Shown here: positions 44,870-50,289 of the stretch, piece after piece | Position numbering within the stretch: the stretch's first letter is position 1 | How the letters are laid out: every line of letters begins with the position of its first letter | DNA from: Candidatus Auribacterota bacterium | GTDB lineage: Bacteria > Auribacterota > JAFGBW01 > JAFGJP01 | DNA: 50,289 bases | Assembly: GCA_023144635.1 (NCBI GenBank) | Contig: JAGLFH010000009.1 | Coordinates: forward strand, 1 to 50,289 | Direction of reading: 5' to 3' | Notes under the pieces: model-generated | The model's database searches: none | Seen by the model: only the letters and a program-made list of their open reading frames with translations | Told to the model about the DNA's origin: nothing | Translations under genes and position numbers: made by a program

Positions 44870-47230
44870 ATGAAAGAGAGAAAATTTTTAAAAGAAATAC
44901 TTGGCCTTTTGTTTGGATTCCTTGCGATTCTTATATTTTTGGCACTTATATCTTATACTCCTGACGATTTGGCGAGCAATAAATTTCCTCATAACCAGCC
45001 TGCTGTTAATAAGATAGGTGTGGTTGGGGCGTGGGTGAGTTTTAAATTTCTTTTTTATTTTGGTTTTTCGGCGTATTTTGTACCGATCATATTATGTTTT
45101 TTCAGTCTTTTTTTTATAAAAGGAATAAGCGGAAAGAAATTCATAGCAAAAATATTTTTAGCATTAGGTTTAATTACATTTATTTCTATATTATTTTCAG
45201 TTTTAGATCTTACATTTTTAGAGAGTTTTAGATCAAAGATCAACATTCCTGATCAGGGTGGTGCTATTGGTCCTTTTTTAGGTGGAAGGGCATATTCTAT
45301 TTATATAGGCATAACAGGGGCTCTTTTAGTCCTTTCTGCAGTAATACTGATATTTTTCTTATTGTTTACAGAGCTTTCTTTTTATAAAACTACAAAATTT
45401 ATCTCGTCAGAGATAAAGAATTTAGTTGTTTTTTGTTCATCTGTTTTTACTTCATTATATAAAAAGACCAAGCAGTTTATAAATTTTTTAACAGTTAAGA
45501 TGGTCAAAATGCGTGAAGGATCTAAGGAAAAGAGAACTGTTAAGAAGTATTTTGATGATGAAGAAGAAATAGAAGAAGATGAAGAAATTGATGAGATAGA
45601 AGAAGATGATGATGAAATAAATGAAGATGAAGAAGATGATGATGAGATAGAAGAAGAGAAAAACCAAAAGGTAAAAAAGAAAGGGTCTTTATTAAGCCGT
45701 ATAAAAAGGAAACCAAAACCAAAGTCAAAACCTAAGGTCGTTAAAAAACGGGTATTTGATCCATCTCTTCCTACTTTAGATATATTAAAAGATTATGAGT
45801 CTGGTGGTGATGATGAAGATGAAGGCAAAAGATTAATTGAGAAGAGTTCAGAAATACTGGAAAAAACATTATCTGATTTTGGCTTGGATATAAAGGTTTT
45901 AAACGTATTGAAAGGGCCTGCAGTAACACGTTATGAAATAGGTATTGCACCTGGTACAAAAGTAGAGAAGATCGTCTCGCTTTCAAATAACATTGCTTTA
46001 GCCATGAAGGCAATAAGTGTTCGGATTATTGCTCCAATACCTGGAAAATCTGCTGTAGGAATTGAGATCCCAAATGTAAAGAAGGCATTAGTATCATTAA
46101 AGGAGATGTTAGAAAGCAGGGAGAATGTTGAGGCAAATTGTACAATACCACTTGCTTTAGGTAAGGATATTTCGGGAACGCCTGTAATAGTAGATCTTGT
46201 AGATATGCCTCATCTTTTAATAGCTGGTGCTACTGGTTCCGGAAAATCTGTATGTATAAATTCGTTAATAAGCACTTTGCTTTTTTCGTCAACTCCGGAT
46301 CAGATAAGATTTGTTTTGGTAGATCCTAAGAAGGTAGAGCTTTCCTGTTATAAAGGTATTCCACATTTATATTGTCCAATAATAAATAATGCCCAGAAAG
46401 CTTCACTTGTCTTAAGACTTCTTCTTAAGGAGATGGAAAACCGTTATGAGACATTTGCGCATATGGGTGTGAGAAACATTTCAGCTTATCATAAGCAGCG
46501 TGATAAGCTCATAGAGGAGATGAAAGAAAAAGAGGGTAAAGAAGAGTTAGACGATGTTCCAGAGAATCTTCCTAATATAGTTATTATAATAGATGAGTTG
46601 GCGGATCTTATTCTTGTTTCTTCTTCAGACGTTCAGGATTCCATAATAAGACTTGCTCAGTTATCGAGAGCTGTTGGTATGCATTTGATCCTTGCAACTC
46701 AGCGTCCGTCAGTAAAGGTCGTTACAGGTCTTATAAAAGCGAATATACCGAGTAGAATATCTTTTCAGCTTCCTTCAAAAGTTGATTCAAGAACGGTTCT
46801 TGACGCAAATGGTGCTGACAAACTTCTTGGTGATGGAGACATGTTGTTTCTTCCTCCTGCAACATCAAGGCTCATACGTGCTCAGGGAACATATGTTTCA
46901 GATAGTGAGATAAAGAGTATAGTACAGTTTTGGAAAGATCAGGGTCCTGTAATATATAATGAAGATATAACAAAGAAATTAAGTGGTGCTTCAGCAGGCA
47001 AGGAAGGAGATAAGGAGGATATCTTTTTTGATGATGCTGTAAAACTTGTTATTTCGTCGAGTATGGCATCGGCATCAATGCTTCAAAGACGCCTTAAAAT
47101 AGGGTATAATAGGGCTTCTAGAATAATAGAGATGATGGAAGAGCGTGGTATCATAGGTCCTCATGTTGGTAGTAAGGGCCGTGAAATATATATTGAGTCA
47201 ATAGAAGATTACGAAAACATGGAAGAGTAA
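44870..47230 (+). CDS. ftsK: DNA translocase FtsK
   Basis: FtsK pumps chromosome ends to the division septum. The 786-residue product has four membrane segments in the first 170 residues, a linker with a very acidic stretch (about 225-265), and the RecA-like motor with Walker A GATGSGKS (about 452-459) and Walker B NIVIIIDELADLI. A C-terminal winged helix (gamma domain; last 65 residues, MLQRRLKIGYNRASRIIEMMEE) reads the KOPS polarity signals. The linker is much shorter than in E. coli. The likely XerC/D partner is at 17814-18683. It is the first gene of ftsK-rodZ-rimO-pgsA. Confidence 0.96.
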   Translation: MKERKFLKEILGLLFGFLAILIFLALISYTPDDLASNKFPHNQPAVNKIGVVGAWVSFKFLFYFGFSAYFVPIILCFFSLFFIKGISGKKFIAKIFLALGLITFISILFSVLDLTFLESFRSKINIPDQGGAIGPFLGGRAYSIYIGITGALLVLSAVILIFFLLFTELSFYKTTKFISSEIKNLVVFCSSVFTSLYKKTKQFINFLTVKMVKMREGSKEKRTVKKYFDDEEEIEEDEEIDEIEEDDDEINEDEEDDDEIEEEKNQKVKKKGSLLSRIKRKPKPKSKPKVVKKRVFDPSLPTLDILKDYESGGDDEDEGKRLIEKSSEILEKTLSDFGLDIKVLNVLKGPAVTRYEIGIAPGTKVEKIVSLSNNIALAMKAISVRIIAPIPGKSAVGIEIPNVKKALVSLKEMLESRENVEANCTIPLALGKDISGTPVIVDLVDMPHLLIAGATGSGKSVCINSLISTLLFSSTPDQIRFVLVDPKKVELSCYKGIPHLYCPIINNAQKASLVLRLLLKEMENRYETFAHMGVRNISAYHKQRDKLIEEMKEKEGKEELDDVPENLPNIVIIIDELADLILVSSSDVQDSIIRLAQLSRAVGMHLILATQRPSVKVVTGLIKANIPSRISFQLPSKVDSRTVLDANGADKLLGDGDMLFLPPATSRLIRAQGTYVSDSEIKSIVQFWKDQGPVIYNEDITKKLSGASAGKEGDKEDIFFDDAVKLVISSSMASASMLQRRLKIGYNRASRIIEMMEERGIIGPHVGSKGREIYIESIEDYENMEE

Positions 47231-47232
47231 AA

Positions 47233-48012
47233 ATGGAAAATATCGGAGAACAATTTAAGATTGCGAGAGAAAGATCAGGTTTTACTTTAGAAGATGTTTC
47301 TCAAAAGACAAAGTTAACTGTTGCGATTTTGACAGCTATTGAGAAAGAAGATTTTAGAAAGCTGCCTTCGCCAACATATGTAATAGGTTTTATCAGGGCA
47401 TATGCTAGGTTTTTAAAGCTAGATGATAAAGCGATAGTTACAGATTACATCCAGAGATACAGGGAGGCATCGGAGAGCACTTTGGATGTAAGTGATAATA
47501 TTGTTGCAACAGAAAAAGAGGCAAAAAAGAAGAGGCTTTTTTTTAATATAATATTGATCATAATAATAATTGCGTTATCATATTTAGGATTTACCCATTT
47601 TTATGAACCGATTCTTAAAGAGAAAATGGAGGAAGAGGTTGTTGAGGTAGAGATAAAAAAAGAGATTCCAGAGATAGCTCTTATTGGCCGTTACCAGAAG
47701 ATGATGATGGATAAAAAAGCACCTGTTGAAATTCCAAATACAATGATAAGGATAAAGGTTTTAAAAGATGTTTTTGTAAGTGTTGAAGAGGGTGAAAACC
47801 ATGTTTTTTCCGGAGTGTTGAAAGAGGGAGCAAGTGAATCGTGGGAATCCTCAGGACCTTTAAGCTTAAAGGTCGGCATAGCTGATGCGGTTCAGCTTTA
47901 TGTTAAGGAAAGAGATAAAGGAATTATACCTGCAGAAAACGTGAGTCCTAATATTTTATTGATTGATGGTATGGATATAAAAGTTTTTGTTCCTGAGAGC
48001 ATCGAAGAATGA
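47233..48012 (+). CDS. rodZ: RodZ-like cytoskeleton-linked transcriptional regulator
   Basis: The 259-residue product has an N-terminal HTH_25 domain (1-75, IGEQFKIARERSGFTLEDVS), a membrane segment (about 98-118) and a C-terminal DUF4115 beta domain. In relatives RodZ links MreB to the wall-building machinery; the N-terminal domain may also bind DNA. No mreB is in the window. It starts 2 bases after ftsK and overlaps rimO by 4 bases (ATGA), so translation is coupled. Confidence 0.88.
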   Translation: MENIGEQFKIARERSGFTLEDVSQKTKLTVAILTAIEKEDFRKLPSPTYVIGFIRAYARFLKLDDKAIVTDYIQRYREASESTLDVSDNIVATEKEAKKKRLFFNIILIIIIIALSYLGFTHFYEPILKEKMEEEVVEVEIKKEIPEIALIGRYQKMMMDKKAPVEIPNTMIRIKVLKDVFVSVEEGENHVFSGVLKEGASESWESSGPLSLKVGIADAVQLYVKERDKGIIPAENVSPNILLIDGMDIKVFVPESIEE

Positions 48013-49382
48013 GTCTCAAAAAAGTTTATTTTCATACCTTAGGATGTCCTAAGAACCTTGTTGATTCAGAAGTTCTTTCAGGTATCCTTCAAGAAGGTTC
48101 ACTTCAAGAAAAACAATATGAGATCACAAAAGTTTTGTCTGATGCAGATATAATTATAATAAACACATGTTCTTTTATAAGCGCAGCTCGTGAAGAGACC
48201 TTTGAAGAGATAGAAAAAGTGGTTAAATATGCAAAAAGCGGTAAGGGAAAAAAAAGTGTAATTGTTACTGGTTGTATTTTAAAGAATATGGATAAAGAAA
48301 AATTATTAGAGATGTTCCCAAAAGTTGATGCATTTATTTCTCCTGATGAATACAGGGATTTTGCAAAAATATTGACAGATGTAATAAAGAATAAAAAGCA
48401 TATTTTGAGAAAATCTGCAGGTAAGATAGAGTTGTTCCAATCGAAGATGTACCAAAAAAGGGTATTGATGACGCCGGAGTATTTTTCTTATATAAAGATC
48501 TCTGACGGGTGTTCCAATAATTGCACGTATTGTTCAATTCCTTTAATAAGGGGGCCATTAAAAAGCAGGGGTGAGAAGTCTTTATTAGAAGAGATCAGAA
48601 TCTTGCGTGATCGAGGTGTAAAAGAGTTTAATCTGATCGGTCAGGATATAACTGCGTGGGGAATTGATGGTGGAAGGAAAGGTGGGAATCTTCATTCTTT
48701 ATTAAAAAGAATCGTTAAGATAAAGGGTGATTTTAGGGTAAGGCTTCTTTATTTGCATCCAAAGAGAATAGATAGTGACCTTTTGGATATTATTATAGGT
48801 GAGGAAAAGTTGTGTTCATATATTGACATGCCTATACAGCATATAAATGACAGGATACTTACTTTGATGAACCGATTGGTCAAGAGACGGTCAATAGAAA
48901 AGATATTATCTTATGCAAGAAAAAAGTCTGATGATATAGTTCTTCGCACAACACTTATTGTGGGTTTTCCTGGTGAGACAAAAAAGGAATTTGAAGAGTT
49001 ATATTCATTTGTGAAAGATTCGCGTTTTGACCGTCTGGGTGTTTTTGCATATTCTGAGGAACCGGGCACAAAGGCGTGCAAATTTATTGATGATATAAGT
49101 AAAAAGGAAAAGGGTCGTAGATTAGATAAAATAATGAGACTACAGGAAAAAATCGCAGTTTCATTAAATAAGAAAAAAATAGGAAGGGAGATGGAGGTAT
49201 TGGTAGAGGGGCCTGCAGATGGTGGTGGATTTTCTTGTTGGGGAAGAAGCCAGTATGAGGCTCCTGATATTGATCCTATAATATATGTTCGTGGAAATCC
49301 TGAGGTATTGCCTGGGAAAATAATAAATGTTGTTATAGATGGTGTTGCAGGATATGATTTATTATCAACGGAGCTGGAATAG
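48009..49382 (+). CDS. rimO: Ribosomal protein S12 methylthiotransferase RimO
   Basis: RimO adds a methylthio group to an Asp of ribosomal protein S12. The 457-residue product has the UPF0004 domain with its three Cys (C13 in LGCPKNLVDSEV, C52 and C87), a radical SAM domain with CX3CX2C in DGCSNNCTYCSIP and PLKSRGEKSLLEE, and a C-terminal TRAM domain. The LGCPKNLVDSE signature separates RimO from MiaB. It overlaps rodZ by 4 bases. Confidence 0.95.
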   Translation: MSLKKVYFHTLGCPKNLVDSEVLSGILQEGSLQEKQYEITKVLSDADIIIINTCSFISAAREETFEEIEKVVKYAKSGKGKKSVIVTGCILKNMDKEKLLEMFPKVDAFISPDEYRDFAKILTDVIKNKKHILRKSAGKIELFQSKMYQKRVLMTPEYFSYIKISDGCSNNCTYCSIPLIRGPLKSRGEKSLLEEIRILRDRGVKEFNLIGQDITAWGIDGGRKGGNLHSLLKRIVKIKGDFRVRLLYLHPKRIDSDLLDIIIGEEKLCSYIDMPIQHINDRILTLMNRLVKRRSIEKILSYARKKSDDIVLRTTLIVGFPGETKKEFEELYSFVKDSRFDRLGVFAYSEEPGTKACKFIDDISKKEKGRRLDKIMRLQEKIAVSLNKKKIGREMEVLVEGPADGGGFSCWGRSQYEAPDIDPIIYVRGNPEVLPGKIINVVIDGVAGYDLLSTELE

Positions 49383-49409
49383 AAAATTTATTAATAGAGG
49401 TTTTTGAAT

Positions 49410-50003
49410 ATGAATTTACCTAATAAACTTACGATGATAAGACTATGGATCACGATAGTTTTAATAATTTTTTTATCAATGGAGTTATCATTTTCATATA
49501 CGATCGCATTATTTATTTTTGTTTTTGCATCAATAACGGATTATTACGATGGAAAGATAGCGCGGGCACGAAAGATAATAACGACTTTCGGGCGCTTTTG
49601 GGACCCTCTTGCAGATAAGATACTTATTTGTTCAGTTTTTGTTTTTTTTGCATCATTAAAAGGGATTCCGGTAAAACCATGGATGTCTATAGTAATAATT
49701 TCTCGTGAGTTTTTAGTTACAGGCCTTCGTCTTATAGCAGCAAAGGATAATGTAATAATTTCAGCAGACCCGAGCGGAAAAATAAAGACGGTATTTCAGG
49801 TCTTTACTATCATAATGATACTTTCAGCTTTGAGCCTTAACGAAGTATCTGCTTCAGCAACATGGCTTGGGAGAGTGTTCCGTTTGGAGGAATTTGCAGT
49901 AATAACTTCTTCTATATTAACCTGGTCGACAGTTTTACTTACTCTTTTATCTGGCGCAATTATACTTTGGCGTAACAGAATGTATCTTTTTGATCAAAGA
50001 TAA
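49410..50003 (+). CDS. pgsA: CDP-diacylglycerol-glycerol-3-phosphate 3-phosphatidyltransferase
   Basis: PgsA commits CDP-diacylglycerol to phosphatidylglycerol. The 197-residue integral membrane product has the full CDP-alcohol phosphotransferase motif D-x2-DG-x2-AR-x8-G-x3-D-x3-D, residues 44-69 (DYYDGKIARAR, then GRFWDPLAD), and several membrane segments. I chose ATG 49410, which has GAGG at a 9-base spacing; a TTG at 49404 would leave only 3 bases. It is the last gene of the ftsK-rodZ-rimO-pgsA group, an order seen in other phyla. No clear terminator follows it. Confidence 0.94.
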   Translation: MNLPNKLTMIRLWITIVLIIFLSMELSFSYTIALFIFVFASITDYYDGKIARARKIITTFGRFWDPLADKILICSVFVFFASLKGIPVKPWMSIVIISREFLVTGLRLIAAKDNVIISADPSGKIKTVFQVFTIIMILSALSLNEVSASATWLGRVFRLEEFAVITSSILTWSTVLLTLLSGAIILWRNRMYLFDQR

Positions 50004-50040
50004 TTTTAGAGGAACGCTACGCTGAATTTTAAATAATTAA

Positions 50041-50289
50041 CCACTAATTACACGAATAGACACGAATTAAAAAAACGAAAACCACGGAAATAAATGTAAA
50101 ACGTGTGTCCTCCAAAAAGATTGGCGGATCTGCGATAGGGACAGCGACGGGCCTGCCCATTCCGTTGTAAAAAACAAAAAATAAGAAGTAGTAGGGGCGC
50201 CGCCAGAGAGCGCCCGTGTAGAAGAAGAAAGATAAGTTAGTGGCGCGGATGGCATCCGCGCACGTTCCCACCTCGTAGGCACTAGTGTC
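50041..50289. repeat. Probable dispersed intergenic repeat at the window end
   Basis: After pgsA there is no gene I can support. Composition rises sharply: I count 35 G/C in 50101-50160 against 15 in 49981-50040. The stretch has a tandem ACACGAATAG/ACACGAATTA (50050-50069), a hairpin GGGCGC/GCGCCC (50195-50200 with 50210-50215) and a near-perfect palindrome with 9-base arms around one base (50243-50261). This mix of AT-rich ACACGAAT motif and GC-rich palindromes resembles multi-copy intergenic elements seen in many environmental genomes. The sequence stops inside it, as contigs often do at repeats. Confidence 0.5.

Noticed and set aside
45540..45728. Minus-strand frame rich in Leu and His opposite ftsK
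   Set aside because: It is the complement of the GAA/GAT-rich acidic linker of FtsK, which gives a stop-free antisense frame.
50044..50282. Two overlapping minus-strand open frames near the window end
   Set aside because: They overlap each other in different frames within GC-rich palindromic DNA, have no ribosome site and look like no protein; the repeat explains the lack of stop codons.

Overview
The window is AT-rich, densely coded chromosomal DNA from a Gram-negative bacterium. An outer membrane is implied by the Kdo transferase WaaA, a PilQ secretin, a TonB-like protein and lipoproteins. The best clue to lineage is a 48-residue basic protein at 6239-6385. It resembles a small basic protein family that I recall from Chlamydiae, Verrucomicrobia and other PVC-group bacteria. 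Taken with the low G+C and gene content, this suggests a PVC-related candidate lineage such as Omnitrophota or Auribacterota. That placement is inference. No prophage, insertion sequence, CRISPR array or defence island is visible; this is mostly a conserved housekeeping and cell-envelope region.

Layout. 1-64: the 3' end of a tRNA (probably Tyr) and its terminator. 66-3842 (+): peptide deformylase, a radical SAM protein, thioredoxin, an exported unknown protein, a TonB-like protein and a YbgC-type thioesterase. 4002-6385 (-): a probable lipoprotein of unknown function, an RluB-type pseudouridine synthase and the small basic protein. 6568-14720 (+): an aminotransferase, then a receiver protein with pilMNOPQ (type IV pilus alignment complex and secretin), then a DUF2344 protein with ribonuclease G/E. 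14735-22043 (-): dprA-topA-xerC-waaA-PTS IIA-diguanylate cyclase. 22230-26148 (-): ribD, ftsY, a PHP phosphoesterase, nusB and ribH, divergent from ribBA (26290-27492, +). 27539-29447 (-): trpBA. 29600-35293 (+): a flavodoxin-like protein, a PpiD/SurA-like chaperone, a GspA-GspB pair and a lipoprotein. 35336-44606 (-): one chemosensory operon, cheW-mcp-cheA-cheB-cheW-cheY-cheR, plus a duplicated TPR protein. 44870-50003 (+): ftsK-rodZ-rimO-pgsA. 50004-50289: a base-composition change with palindromes and short repeats; the sequence probably ends inside a dispersed intergenic repeat.

How it fits together. The clearest theme is a type IV pilus or secretin envelope machine with its control. PilQ is short and has no visible N-terminal AMIN (peptidoglycan-binding) domain. 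The window also encodes a GspA/GspB pair, whose relatives help secretins through peptidoglycan, and GspA carries a peptidoglycan-binding domain. A complete chemosensory pathway is present with no flagellar genes, a CheA carrying its own receiver, a CheR-TPR fusion and two CheW proteins. This fits pilus-based motility or another non-flagellar output. The other genes are standard housekeeping: riboflavin, tryptophan, translation quality control, DNA topology, division and phospholipid synthesis.
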